60,031 bases of DNA from NCBI GenBank assembly GCA_034111875.1, contig JAWUWK010000100.1, forward strand, positions 1-60,031, read 5' to 3'. This document shows positions 1 through 8,715 of the stretch, in pieces. Positions within the stretch are counted from its first letter, which is position 1. Every line of letters starts with the position of its first letter. The translations under genes and the position numbers were made by a program. The DNA is from Rs1 sp034111875. Lineage in GTDB: Bacteria; Pseudomonadota; Gammaproteobacteria; Pseudomonadales; Balneatricaceae. The notes under the pieces were generated by a model. That model saw only the letters and a program-made list of their open reading frames with translations. It did no database searches and was not told where the DNA came from.

Positions 1-165
1 CCTGGCTCGAAGTGTATTTACTTGTTGTTGCAGTTGCGCCAAGATCTGTACTGTTTCCTCTTCAATATCTTGTCCTAAGCGAGATTGGCCGACACAGTAA
101 CTTAGCAGCTGTAATCGCTGCCACTCGGGATTAAGGCTGCTTAGGCTTTGCTGTTTGAGTGACAT
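1..165 (-). CDS. Partial protein of the eCIS operon (window edge)
   Basis: An open frame starts with ATG at 165 and runs off the left edge, giving 55 residues rich in Gln and Leu (start MSLKQQSLSSLNPEWQRLQL). It begins 9 bases after the stop of the DUF4255 gene on the same strand, so it is very probably co-transcribed with the contractile injection genes. The visible part has no signal peptide or membrane segment and looks helical. The family cannot be recognised from so short a piece; a baseplate, spike or ATPase component of the particle is possible by position only. Confidence 0.55.
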   Translation of the reverse strand, partial: MSLKQQSLSSLNPEWQRLQLLSYCVGQSRLGQDIEEETVQILAQLQQQVNTLRAR

Positions 166-174
166 ATTCACGAT

Positions 175-1185
175 TTACACATATAAGTTCACCAGTAGAG
201 GATTACTACGCACGCTCACTGGAACCCCATCTGCACCCCGGTTATAGCTTCGCACCGCATAGAGTACTGCTTGACCCGGGTGATCAATAAAAGGCAGTAT
301 CACTGAGTTAGTCGTGGCCAGAGCAACTTTTTGCGGGTCAATCCCCTGCTCTGTAATGCTAACAGTGGCAACAGCGGCTTGGCTCTGCCACCCGCTGCTG
401 CTATCCCAAACATCCCAGTGCAAAGCCACTGTTGTCCCCACCTCTCCGGCAACCCAAACACTCAAATCTAAGCTGGCCAAGGCAGGACTTGCCACTTCGA
501 AGATTAAACTCTGTTGGCACTCCCGTGCAATGACCCAACAAATACGCGGTTGCCAAGCCTGCATTGAACTGTCCACAGTGCTGGAAAATACTTGGGGGAA
601 AACACTTGCCACTGTCGGTATTTCAGCCTCTAAATTGGGTTGTACAGCCAACCCTAAACTGCCGACCAATGGGCTAAGAACAGCCATTTCACTGGGTACT
701 ATCGGCGCCAGAGAGATTTCATAAGCCAGAGAGGGCCGATACACAACATCCCCCTGAGTCCCCCAAAGTTGGCTAATTTGTTCTATCCCTAAGCTTTGCA
801 TAATCACTTGAATATGAAAGGCCGAACCGTTAACCTCGATTGAAAATACTGGAGATTGTTGAAATATCCGCACCACTTCTGCGAGGATTCGCAAATCATG
901 CTCACCCGCACCAATGCCTTCATCCAAGATTCCAAAAGGGGTGATCAGGCAGTGAATACGCATATAGCCCACCGAGTCAGGTAAGCTATCGGCGGCGTAT
1001 TCAAAGGGTAAAAATTGATAATAGAATACATTGACTTGATGTGGGCTAGAACCATCTGGTTTTGCATTACTCGGGTTGCCAAGAATCACCTGCACTTCAG
1101 AGTCATCACCGCTGTTTAATGCGATACTTAATTGATCGACAATTTCTCGGCATATTTGGGAGAGCGAGGAAGCGGTAACGGGCAT
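175..1185 (-). CDS. DUF4255 / Pvc16-type tail terminator protein of contractile injection system
   Basis: 336 aa. The first 185 residues match the DUF4255 (Pvc16 N-terminal) pattern: a helical start, then a stretch reading VNVFYYQFLP, a middle GYMRIHCLITPFG, and a segment EHDLRILAEVVRIFQQSPVF. Proteins of this family (Afp16/Pvc16) cap the distal end of the tube and sheath in extracellular contractile injection systems and set their length. The remaining 150 residues form a beta-rich extra domain of the kind seen in longer Pvc16 relatives. It lies 11 bases after the upstream Q/S-rich gene in the sheath operon. The family call is firm; the terminator role is taken from known Afp/PVC particles. 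Confidence 0.82.
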   Translation of the reverse strand: MPVTASSLSQICREIVDQLSIALNSGDDSEVQVILGNPSNAKPDGSSPHQVNVFYYQFLPFEYAADSLPDSVGYMRIHCLITPFGILDEGIGAGEHDLRILAEVVRIFQQSPVFSIEVNGSAFHIQVIMQSLGIEQISQLWGTQGDVVYRPSLAYEISLAPIVPSEMAVLSPLVGSLGLAVQPNLEAEIPTVASVFPQVFSSTVDSSMQAWQPRICWVIARECQQSLIFEVASPALASLDLSVWVAGEVGTTVALHWDVWDSSSGWQSQAAVATVSITEQGIDPQKVALATTNSVILPFIDHPGQAVLYAVRSYNRGADGVPVSVRSNPLLVNLYV

Positions 1186-1196
1186 CTGCTTAGCCT

Positions 1197-2432
1197 TTAT
1201 ATTCTACGTAAATAGTGTTTACTCGCCCAACCACTCACCCTTGTTAGTGCTTGGGGACTCGGTGGTGTTTTGCGAGCATCGGCTGTGACTATCACATCAA
1301 TGCGTCCAATATGCAGACTGGGATTTGTGATTGGTTGCTGCGGGGTTTTTATCGCTGATGGCAGTGGAGTTGCCTGTGCTTGCAGCTGCATAAATTCCAC
1401 ACTTTCTTGCCCTCTTGGGAGACTAGCATTGTGTGACTGAGACTCTGGCGGCGATGCTTTAGTCCCAGGCGACAAATTCTCTCGCTGAGGTTGTTGCTGC
1501 AAATTTTCGTTGCCAGCTTGTTGAGTAACACTCCTTTTTAGTTTCGCCTGTTGGTAGCGCTCCTGTTGCTGTAAATAGCGTTGATGCTCACTCAACAACA
1601 CTTTGGTATTTTGCGCTGTCTCACATTGAGCTATCGCCGGCACTGCCATTGTGTTTGGCTGTATATGCGACTGGTCATCCACGCGAGCGTCATCAATGAT
1701 TGATTTCGCGCTCTGTCGTTTCTCACCCCCGCTGCAGAGCGAATTGTTTTTATCCCCATGGGGATTGATTGCCGTTTGATTATAGTCAGAAGGGGTGCAG
1801 AGACCCGAAGGCTTACTCTTATCCAGATTGGTAAATGCATGTTTAAAATTACGTTCATCATCCGCATCTGAAAGATCAATTGGATCACGAGTAATATCAC
1901 CTACTGCACGAAAATTACGTGGCAGTTGTGACACTCGAACATCAGTATGACAAGAAGTTGATCGATTTATATCCTCACCCGTTGCCAGGCCACTCACTAC
2001 ACTCTCTAAACTCTCGGATGGTTTAAAACCATTTAAATCTGGGGTGAGCGCATTGCGCTTACCCACTATGGGGTCTACAGGCAGTAACTCCTCAGTCGAC
2101 CCAAGAACGTGCAAGGGAGCGACTGTCTCGAAAGATTCAAAGTTCTGTTGTTGCGACACCTTTAATGCTGCATGTTCGACACTATCTGCACTCGCCGCAG
2201 ACTCTGTTTTTGAAGAGTCCAACGCAGCGCTGTTGCTACGCTTTTGCAAATGCTCAAAGCCCGAAACATCCAGCTCCTTCTGATTGTTGGCAGCTTGTGT
2301 GTGTTCGGAATTAATGCCCTGCTGCTCTGTGCTGAGATCATTTACCCCATAATAATGCTTGGAACCTGTTGTGTTTATCTTCTGTCGATTTGCACTTTGT
2401 GCATCTAGCCAAACAGCTCTGAAAAACCCCAT
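1197..2432 (-). CDS. Long Q/S-rich eCIS-associated protein with C-terminal IGRI motif
   Basis: 411 aa, mostly low-complexity and polar (Gln, Ser, Asn, Asp), with no membrane segment or signal peptide. Only the C-terminus looks folded or conserved: LHIGRIDVIVTA followed by a Pro-rich stretch and the ending YLRRI. I recall a similar ending (IGR-I/V-x-V, then Pro-rich, then YLRRR) in hypothetical proteins encoded between tube and DUF4255 genes of other phage-tail-like clusters, which fits the position here. It probably uses a disordered N-terminal tail and a short C-terminal docking motif. Function unknown; a scaffold or a linker to the tail tip is possible. Reading frame supported by clean tandem spacing with both neighbours. 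Confidence 0.6.
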   Translation of the reverse strand: MGFFRAVWLDAQSANRQKINTTGSKHYYGVNDLSTEQQGINSEHTQAANNQKELDVSGFEHLQKRSNSAALDSSKTESAASADSVEHAALKVSQQQNFESFETVAPLHVLGSTEELLPVDPIVGKRNALTPDLNGFKPSESLESVVSGLATGEDINRSTSCHTDVRVSQLPRNFRAVGDITRDPIDLSDADDERNFKHAFTNLDKSKPSGLCTPSDYNQTAINPHGDKNNSLCSGGEKRQSAKSIIDDARVDDQSHIQPNTMAVPAIAQCETAQNTKVLLSEHQRYLQQQERYQQAKLKRSVTQQAGNENLQQQPQRENLSPGTKASPPESQSHNASLPRGQESVEFMQLQAQATPLPSAIKTPQQPITNPSLHIGRIDVIVTADARKTPPSPQALTRVSGWASKHYLRRI

Positions 2433-2503
2433 GTTTCACCCTCAAATAGCCTATTTTTATCAATATCATTAGACGCTTAATTTAATCTGTTCACATTGGG
2501 TAC

Positions 2504-3316
2504 TTATTGGATCATTCCCCTATCTGCTTCTATCATTTTTAAGTAATGCTCACGTCTGTGTATCGATAGCGCTAAAATTTGTTGTTCACTCCAATGGTAG
2601 CTAGTGGCGATCCGGTGAATCTGAGCCAGTAAATCGCCATAGCCTCGCTGCAGTAATTCATAAGGATCGATATACAGCCGATTATCACTCTTACAGTCCA
2701 AGCATGTAGCCTGTACATCTGTCACTACTGCTGGGGAAGCAGCATCCATTGCCGCCTCTATTTTCTCTTTTTCGGTATCGCTAAGGCCTGCGATGAATAC
2801 TGCAACATCCGTTTGTACTGAATCCGCCTGCAGGCAATTTATTAAAATACTGGTCTGTGCTTGTACCGCTGGACAATTGGTCAGTAACACTTGATCACTG
2901 CCATTGGGCAATCTAAAAACGGCCTCTGAACCCCTGAGTAAAATCTTAACAAAAGGGTAATCTTTGCTCCCTTCATAAACCGGAAGTTTTACTAAATCAA
3001 TTTCGAAATCAAAGATTTGCTCACATTCGCAGCACTTCAAACTGTACCACTTTTGGCTGTCACCAAAACGCAGTAGCAATTCACGCATTAAAAACTGCCG
3101 ATCGCCAATACAGAGTGTGGCAACGCGAGACAAAGTGGCTGCCTCACCCGCCAATTCGCGCAGTGCCACGTTTAAAACTTGGTCAATCGTCTCGGGGATC
3201 TTCCCCCCCTGCTCGGTAATCTCTGCGATGTTAAAAGCTAATTGACCGGTGATTGGCGCAAAACTAAAACTGCGTTTACGCTCTAGATCTTGCCAAACGC
3301 CACCTGGTAACTGCAT
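2504..3316 (-). CDS. Baseplate-type protein with two CxxC pairs (T4 gp26-like chaperone family?)
   Basis: 270 aa, soluble. The start MQLPGGVWQDLERKRSFSF and the following segment resemble the phage T4-family baseplate hub assembly chaperone group often found between tube and hub genes in contractile systems. Two CxxC pairs, KCCEC near residue 97 and CLDC near residue 208, could together form a zinc ribbon. The gene lies 66 bases after the tube gene on the same strand and 71 bases before the Q/S-rich gene. The call rests on context and loose sequence resemblance; a structural baseplate role is the alternative. Confidence 0.5.
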   Translation of the reverse strand: MQLPGGVWQDLERKRSFSFAPITGQLAFNIAEITEQGGKIPETIDQVLNVALRELAGEAATLSRVATLCIGDRQFLMRELLLRFGDSQKWYSLKCCECEQIFDFEIDLVKLPVYEGSKDYPFVKILLRGSEAVFRLPNGSDQVLLTNCPAVQAQTSILINCLQADSVQTDVAVFIAGLSDTEKEKIEAAMDAASPAVVTDVQATCLDCKSDNRLYIDPYELLQRGYGDLLAQIHRIATSYHWSEQQILALSIHRREHYLKMIEADRGMIQ

Positions 3317-3382
3317 TGACCTCGCCTAACTCCTCGACTGACATTTGGGCACTAAAGCGTGACTAATGAGCCTTCTCTAAAG

Positions 3383-3892
3383 TTAAAATTCACTAGGTTC
3401 AGAGGCACTAGCGTCGCGCTGCCACCCCTCGTGCTGCAGAGTAATAGTTTGAATACCGACTGCATTCATACTGCCAGCATCGAGTTCCGGTAGCGATTGA
3501 AAATCAGAAACCCAAGCGCGAAATATTTTGTAGGAAATAGCCACTTGCCCCTGTAAGTTCAATACATTGACGATGATATCTTTGCGGAATCCTTTCAGTG
3601 ACATGCCCGCATCACCCTCGATGTTATTAACCAAGTTCGCCCAATTTTCAAAGACTAAGTCATGGGTTAAGCCCTGTTCCAGCGTAATCGCTTCATAAGA
3701 TGTCCCACCGGGCAGGATACGCTCAAAATTGGGGTCCCCGGCAGAGCGCCATTTTATCGGCTCAACTTTCTTTTTTAATGCGCCCATTTTCTTAAGTCCA
3801 GCAACGGGTTGACCGTCAATCAGTACTTGGAATTTAAAGGTGCGATAAGGATCGTGGCGATGTGTATTTACTGAAAATAATGGCGCAGCCAT
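3383..3892 (-). CDS. Contractile injection system tube protein (gp19/Afp1 family)
   Basis: 169 aa, the usual size of T4 gp19-like tube proteins. Family hallmarks are DPYRTFKFQVLIDGQPVAG at residues 10-28, the loop GTSYEAITLEQGLTHD, and the C-terminal INVNVL-like and ITLQHEGW strands. These proteins stack as hexameric rings to make the inner tube that is driven into the target. A strong ribosome site (GGAG, 9 bases before ATG) lies in the 11-base gap after the sheath gene, as expected for two major structural proteins made from one message. Confidence 0.93.
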   Translation of the reverse strand: MAAPLFSVNTHRHDPYRTFKFQVLIDGQPVAGLKKMGALKKKVEPIKWRSAGDPNFERILPGGTSYEAITLEQGLTHDLVFENWANLVNNIEGDAGMSLKGFRKDIIVNVLNLQGQVAISYKIFRAWVSDFQSLPELDAGSMNAVGIQTITLQHEGWQRDASASEPSEF

Positions 3893-3903
3893 AGTTTTTC
3901 TCC

Positions 3904-5448
3904 TTATTGTTGTCCTATCATTTGCTGTAGACGGACGATCACAAACTCAGCGGGTTTTAATGGTGCAAAACCAATGATGACCACGACTTGTCCGCGATCA
4001 ATATCACCTTGAGTCATAGTGTCACCTAAGTTGCAGCGCACGAAGTAAGCATCTGATGACTTTTCACCTTGGAAGGCTCCAGCGCGGAATAAACCATTCA
4101 TAAAGGATTCTATATTGATCCGCAAAGAGGACCAGAGACGGTGATCGTTACCCTCGAATACCGCCCACTGAATACCGTTATAGAGACTTTCCTCGATAAA
4201 CATCGCCGTGCGTCGCACTGGTACATAGCGCCACTCGGGATCGGCCTTCGTAGCCGCTGTACGTGCCCCCCAAACCACGGGCCCATATCCAGGCATCTTG
4301 CGCAGCGCATTGACCCCCAGTGGATTGAGGTAGTTTTGTTCAGCATTTTCAACTTTAAATTCTAAGTCGGCGACCCCAAGCAGTGATGATTCGATGCCTG
4401 CAGGGGCTTTCCATACACCGCGACGAGCGTCTGTTTTAGCCCACAGACCCGCGGCAAAACCAGAACTGCCCACCAATAATTGCTTGGCAGCGCCCGGATT
4501 CTTATCGACGTTATAAGCGGCGTTGCTGACCAGCACCCAAGGGTAATAACAGGCGACATAGGTTTGGGTTGGCAGACTGAGGTCTTTTACCTCATTGGCA
4601 TTATTCAGTTCATCACCCGGTTTAAGATCGAGTATCAACATGCGATTTTTCATCGCTTCACAGTGCGCTATTGCCGTGTTTATAATGGCTCGCTGAGCAT
4701 CACTATCCCAGTACTGGCCAGGCAGTAAAATCATATTGATATCACGATATTTTAATAGTTTAGCAAAGATAATGTTATACTCAGCCACTGCTGGCGCTGT
4801 ACCGTCGAGGCCACCAGCGAGAATAACTTCACTCGAACCACTTATGGCAATTTCAGCGGCTATATCCGAAGGATTATGTACCTGGAGCACTATCAATTCA
4901 GAGACACCATTAATTTTATGGGGCAGATAATTGACTAACGTATTATCAAAAGAAATTTCTGTAAACTCTTCCTTTGCCACAAATTCACTGCCCAAACCAC
5001 TGCCAACAGCCACGGAAAATTCAGCGACATTTTGGGTGATGACAATGACTAGATCATTACCCCAAACACCTTCATTTATCGCGGTAAAAGTGATTAACGC
5101 AGTGTCGTCAGATGTCTGCAGCAAATCACCCGATGCTGCTTCGGCATCCGCTTGTGCCGCGCGAATAACATAGGCGCTGGATCCACCATTCTGGAAAAAG
5201 GCATAGACACCGTAACCCATTCCATCACCCAGTGGGGCTTTTGCAGCCGACATCTGGGTTTCACTAGGCTGCAGTCCTCCAAACTGACTGACATATTCAA
5301 CCCATGATGAAATAAGGGTCGGCTCGCTCATCGGACCTTTCAGGCTGTAACCGATAAAACATGCCGTCGATGTCCCCACCGCTTCGATGGGTTTAGAACC
5401 ACTGGGAAGTTCTTCAACGTATACTCCAGGGTGAAGGTAAGTAGCCAT
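3904..5448 (-). CDS. Contractile tail sheath protein (Afp2/gp18 family)
   Basis: 514 aa, typical of phage-tail-like sheath subunits. The N-terminus ATYLHPGVYVEELPSG is the classic sheath start, and the C-terminal 150 residues (from about 355, with AEQNYLNPLGVNALR and WAVFEGNDHRLWSSLR) match the sheath C-terminal domain; the protein ends FVIVRLQQMIGQQ. Sheath contraction powers injection. It is the first gene of the operon, preceded by 475 bases without genes, so the promoter should lie there. Only one sheath gene is visible, whereas Afp/PVC particles have several; others may lie beyond the window. Confidence 0.94.
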   Translation of the reverse strand: MATYLHPGVYVEELPSGSKPIEAVGTSTACFIGYSLKGPMSEPTLISSWVEYVSQFGGLQPSETQMSAAKAPLGDGMGYGVYAFFQNGGSSAYVIRAAQADAEAASGDLLQTSDDTALITFTAINEGVWGNDLVIVITQNVAEFSVAVGSGLGSEFVAKEEFTEISFDNTLVNYLPHKINGVSELIVLQVHNPSDIAAEIAISGSSEVILAGGLDGTAPAVAEYNIIFAKLLKYRDINMILLPGQYWDSDAQRAIINTAIAHCEAMKNRMLILDLKPGDELNNANEVKDLSLPTQTYVACYYPWVLVSNAAYNVDKNPGAAKQLLVGSSGFAAGLWAKTDARRGVWKAPAGIESSLLGVADLEFKVENAEQNYLNPLGVNALRKMPGYGPVVWGARTAATKADPEWRYVPVRRTAMFIEESLYNGIQWAVFEGNDHRLWSSLRINIESFMNGLFRAGAFQGEKSSDAYFVRCNLGDTMTQGDIDRGQVVVIIGFAPLKPAEFVIVRLQQMIGQQ

Positions 5449-5923
5449 AGATAATTCTCACTATTTTTTAAGGTTAAATTTGTGGAGCCATTAGACATTT
5501 GAAGCTGGATCGTTTAAAACAAGACCAGATAAACATCATCGATGTATATTATAAATTTCAGCTCTATAAACCTAAATCAATGATTCAAATCGGCTATAAA
5601 GCGTAAAATAATACAGACTCACTCCACTAGAAAATGAGCGCCTTATTCGACCTTAAAAAAGTCTGCTTCTGGGCTACCATCTCTATCTAAAAATAGTCAC
5701 GGATACTTTAAAACCTTATTATTTAGCTGTTATTAAATTGAAGATCCTCTCAACAGTCTTTAACATTATCTAATAAAATAAAAACTATCGGGTTACGCTA
5801 ATTTTAGTTTTTGGGGCTAATAAGGTAGGAGCGGTTATATAACCGTTTGAGTCAGCAGAACTCAAAGATATGTTTTTAGATTAGGCGAATAAAGTACTTA
5901 ACTCTAGCTTAAACAAACGAAGT
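5449..5923. other. Gene-free region upstream of the sheath gene
   Basis: 475 AT-rich bases with no credible coding frame. It must hold the promoter of the contractile-injection operon (minus strand) and the 3' end of the upstream unknown gene. The only clear structure is a 14-bp perfect palindrome at 5832-5845, listed separately. Confidence 0.6.
5832..5845. promoter_or_regulatory. 14-bp perfect palindrome upstream of eCIS operon
   Basis: CGGTTATATAACCG is perfectly self-complementary and stands out in AT-rich DNA 384 bases before the sheath start. Dyads of this size are typical of dimeric repressor sites. No regulator is identified. Confidence 0.3.
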
Positions 5924-6721
5924 TCAATCATGCGACACGCCCAGTGATAATAATTCATCGGTCTTAAACATATTTTCTAGCTGCCGTTTCGCTATCGCAA
6001 ATGAGGGCTTTAAATGTTTTTTTATACTTTTATTAACGGTATTCGACGCAATTTTTTTCAAATGGCAAAACACCGCCAATGCAAACAGTATTTCACTTTC
6101 AGATAGGCAAGCTTGTCGGTTAGCTGCGGCGTTATAACAGCTGCCACAGCCGCCCCTAAAGGTATAAGCAGAGTTTGCAAACAGCACACCAAAGCCCATA
6201 AATACGGCGAGTACTTCACTCGCCTCTAGCGCATAATCAACACCTCCAGGCGGCTGTTTATTCCCTTGCAGCACTAAGTGTTGTGCAAATAAATGGGAGA
6301 AATGAGAGGCAAGGTCTTCAGGTTTTAAGGTTAACTGAGGGTTATAGCTAATCGCTATTGGGCTTTCAGCATTTAGTCTGTTGATAGAAGATTGAGAATT
6401 CCGCTCTATTTTATCTAAACCTAAGTGCCTAACTTCCGTTTGACTTGGTAGCTTCGTATGGCTTAATTCAAATGGCCAGTGCACTAGCCCTGCATATTTT
6501 AAACTGTGCTTAAAAATAGTCTCTGCTTTCTCTTCAACACTAGCCACATCCCCTGGGAAATATTGATTATTAGGCTGGATCAGCAGCGTTCTTGAATAAA
6601 ATTCTCGGTTATCAAAAGTATCCAAAGCCCAACGATAACAGTCTATAATCCATAGGCCGCTGTCATTGGAGATAAGCTGTTGTGGCCATAGGAACTGTTG
6701 TGCTGATTTAATATAATTCAT
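5924..6721 (-). CDS. Unknown cytoplasmic protein with clustered cysteines
   Basis: 265 aa from the ATG at 6721; a longer frame would start with TTG at 6754, but the ATG is preceded by AGG at suitable distance. No signal peptide or strong membrane segment. The second half holds FRGGCGSCYNAAANRQACLSE around residues 200-220, three cysteines in a Gly-rich loop, then helices ending IKKHLKPSFAIAKRQLENMF. I do not recognise the family. It sits alone between the leuB terminator region and the eCIS operon, on the same strand as both. Codon use looks like its neighbours. Confidence 0.7.
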   Translation of the reverse strand: MNYIKSAQQFLWPQQLISNDSGLWIIDCYRWALDTFDNREFYSRTLLIQPNNQYFPGDVASVEEKAETIFKHSLKYAGLVHWPFELSHTKLPSQTEVRHLGLDKIERNSQSSINRLNAESPIAISYNPQLTLKPEDLASHFSHLFAQHLVLQGNKQPPGGVDYALEASEVLAVFMGFGVLFANSAYTFRGGCGSCYNAAANRQACLSESEILFALAVFCHLKKIASNTVNKSIKKHLKPSFAIAKRQLENMFKTDELLSLGVSHD

Positions 6722-6836
6722 TATAAAACCTATTCCCGCTCTCTCAAAAATCAACCTTGGATACTAATGAGCAGTTTATAGCATGCTATGCCTAAGTCGA
6801 ACCATTGTTGTTTAATCGCTATTTCACTAAACCTGT

Positions 6837-6856
6837 TAGCGCTAGGCCTAGCGCTA
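6837..6856. repeat. 20-bp perfect palindrome
   Basis: TAGCGCTAGGCCTAGCGCTA has a perfect dyad with no loop, GC-rich against AT-rich surroundings, just beyond the leuB terminator and upstream of the unknown 265-aa gene. It may be an operator of that gene or a chromosomal protein-binding site. Confidence 0.45.
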
Positions 6857-6868
6857 TGGCAAAAGTAA

Positions 6869-6895
6869 AAAAGCCGAGCTATTGCTCGGCTTTTT
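6869..6895 (-). terminator. Rho-independent terminator after leuB
   Basis: Stem GCCGAGC / GCTCGGC with a short ATT-type loop, followed by six T on the minus strand, 32 bases after the leuB stop. A tract of A on the other side would let it also work on the plus strand. Confidence 0.85.
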
Positions 6896-6926
6896 CAAAA
6901 CATTAATACTTAGACTAACTGCAGAT

Positions 6927-8009
6927 TTATGCCTTTAGCGCCAAGACCACTGCATCACCCATTTGAGCAGTACTTACTTTAGTACAACCCTTCGAATAGA
7001 TATCCGCTGTGCGCAGGCCTTGATCGAGCACTACTTCAACTGCCGCTTCAATCTTATCTGCCACTTCAGAAAAATTAAGTGAATGGCGCAACATCATTGC
7101 CGCCGATAGGATCATCGCCAGTGGGTTTGCAATCCCCTGACCTGCGATATCCGGGGCAGAACCATGGCAAGGCTCGTACATGCCCTTGCCTGTCACATCT
7201 AACGATGCAGAGGGCAACATACCGATTGAGCCTGTGAGCATCGCGGCAGCATCCGATAAGATATCGCCAAACATATTGCCAGTGACTATCACATCAAACT
7301 GTTTAGGCTGGCGAATGAGTTGCATCGCTGCGTTATCCACATACATATGTGACAACTCGACTTCTGGATAATCTTTACTCATATTATCCATAATCTCACG
7401 CCAGAGCATGGTCACTTCTAAAACGTTAGCTTTATCGACGGAACAGAGCTTTTTGTTACGCTTCATCGCAGTCTCAAAAGCGACTTTACCAATACGACGA
7501 ATTTCAGTTTCATCGTAAACATAGGTATTGTAGCCCTCACGCACACCGGCATCATTGACACGTATACCTCTGGGCTTACCAAAGTAAATACCGCCCGTTA
7601 ACTCGCGTACAATTAGAATATCCAAACCTGACACCAAATCAGGTTTAAGTGATGAAGCGGCGGCCAGCTGCGGGTATAAAATGGCGGGCCGCAAGTTAGC
7701 AAATAAGTCTAAGCGCGAGCGAATTTGCAGTAGGCCACCAATTTCAGGACGCTGCGCCGGTGGCAGCGAATCCCACTTAGGGCCACCGACACACGCCAGT
7801 AAAATAGCATCTGCCGCTTGGCACTGCTGCCAGGTCTGGTCTGGAAAAGCACTACCGGCACTATCGATAGCCGCACCACCGACCAGGCCACTACTCAAGT
7901 TCAAACCTAGCGAGTACCGCTGATTAACTAGGGCTAACACTTTATCTGTTTCTGCTGAAATTTCTGGACCTATGCCATCGCCTGGCAATATCAATACATT
8001 TTTAGACAT
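6927..8009 (-). CDS. leuB: 3-isopropylmalate dehydrogenase
   Basis: 360 aa, full length. It oxidises and decarboxylates 3-isopropylmalate to 2-oxoisocaproate with NAD+, the third step of leucine synthesis, in the cytoplasm. Hallmarks: ILPGDGIGPEI at residues 6-16, the substrate arginines in LLQIRSRLDLFANLRP, RELTGGIYFG, YVDNAAMQLI, and the signature NMFGDILSDAAAMLTGSIGMLPSASL. It is the last gene of leuCDB, 50 bases after leuD, and is followed by a strong terminator. Confidence 0.97.
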   Translation of the reverse strand: MSKNVLILPGDGIGPEISAETDKVLALVNQRYSLGLNLSSGLVGGAAIDSAGSAFPDQTWQQCQAADAILLACVGGPKWDSLPPAQRPEIGGLLQIRSRLDLFANLRPAILYPQLAAASSLKPDLVSGLDILIVRELTGGIYFGKPRGIRVNDAGVREGYNTYVYDETEIRRIGKVAFETAMKRNKKLCSVDKANVLEVTMLWREIMDNMSKDYPEVELSHMYVDNAAMQLIRQPKQFDVIVTGNMFGDILSDAAAMLTGSIGMLPSASLDVTGKGMYEPCHGSAPDIAGQGIANPLAMILSAAMMLRHSLNFSEVADKIEAAVEVVLDQGLRTADIYSKGCTKVSTAQMGDAVVLALKA

Positions 8010-8059
8010 ACTTGCTACCCATATTTCGAATAAATTTTAACACTATTAAGCTTGGTTTT

Positions 8060-8713
8060 TTAGTTACCTTTAATCGCACCGAACAACCAAGGTGCCTGTG
8101 CTTTACGCTTGGCCTCGTAGGCTTTAATCTCATCGAGATTTTGCAAAGTCAGATCAATGTCATCTAATCCATTGATCAGGCAATGCTTTCTAAAAGATTC
8201 AACTTCAAAGGCAAAGGTTTCACCGCTGGGTGTAACGACCACTTGACGGTCTAAATCTACACTTAGCTCATAGCCCTCAATAGCGGCACATTCAGTAAAT
8301 AAATGCTCGACGATTTGCTCACTGAGCACCACAGGTAAGATTCCGTTTTTAAAGCAGTTGTTATAAAAAATATCCGCGAAGCTAGGCGCGATAACCGCTT
8401 TAAAACCAAAATCTTCCAGAGCCCAAGGTGCGTGTTCTCTTGAGGAGCCACAGCCAAAATTAACCCGTGCAAGTAAGACTGAAGATTGAGTATAGCGCGC
8501 CTGATTTAACACAAAATCTGGATTTAATGGCCGCTCAGTACAGTCTTGATCCGCCATACCTTCATCTAAATAACGAAGGTCATCAAACAAGTAAACACCA
8601 AAGCCAGAGCGTTTAATAGATTTCAAAAACTGCTTTGGAATAATCATATCTGTATCGACGTTGGCACGATCTAAAGGCGCAACGATACCGCTGTGTTGTA
8701 CGAATTTGTTCAT
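8060..8713 (-). CDS. leuD: 3-isopropylmalate dehydratase small subunit
   Basis: 217 aa, normal length. It is the swivelling domain that completes the LeuC active site for isomerising 2- to 3-isopropylmalate. Visible motifs are DRANVDTDMIIPKQFLK near the N-terminus and NFGCGSSREHAPWALEDFGF near residue 85-104, the family signature. It begins 2 bases after the leuC stop, so translation is probably coupled and subunits are made in equal amounts. Confidence 0.97.
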   Translation of the reverse strand: MNKFVQHSGIVAPLDRANVDTDMIIPKQFLKSIKRSGFGVYLFDDLRYLDEGMADQDCTERPLNPDFVLNQARYTQSSVLLARVNFGCGSSREHAPWALEDFGFKAVIAPSFADIFYNNCFKNGILPVVLSEQIVEHLFTECAAIEGYELSVDLDRQVVVTPSGETFAFEVESFRKHCLINGLDDIDLTLQNLDEIKAYEAKRKAQAPWLFGAIKGN

Positions 8714-8715
8714 TA

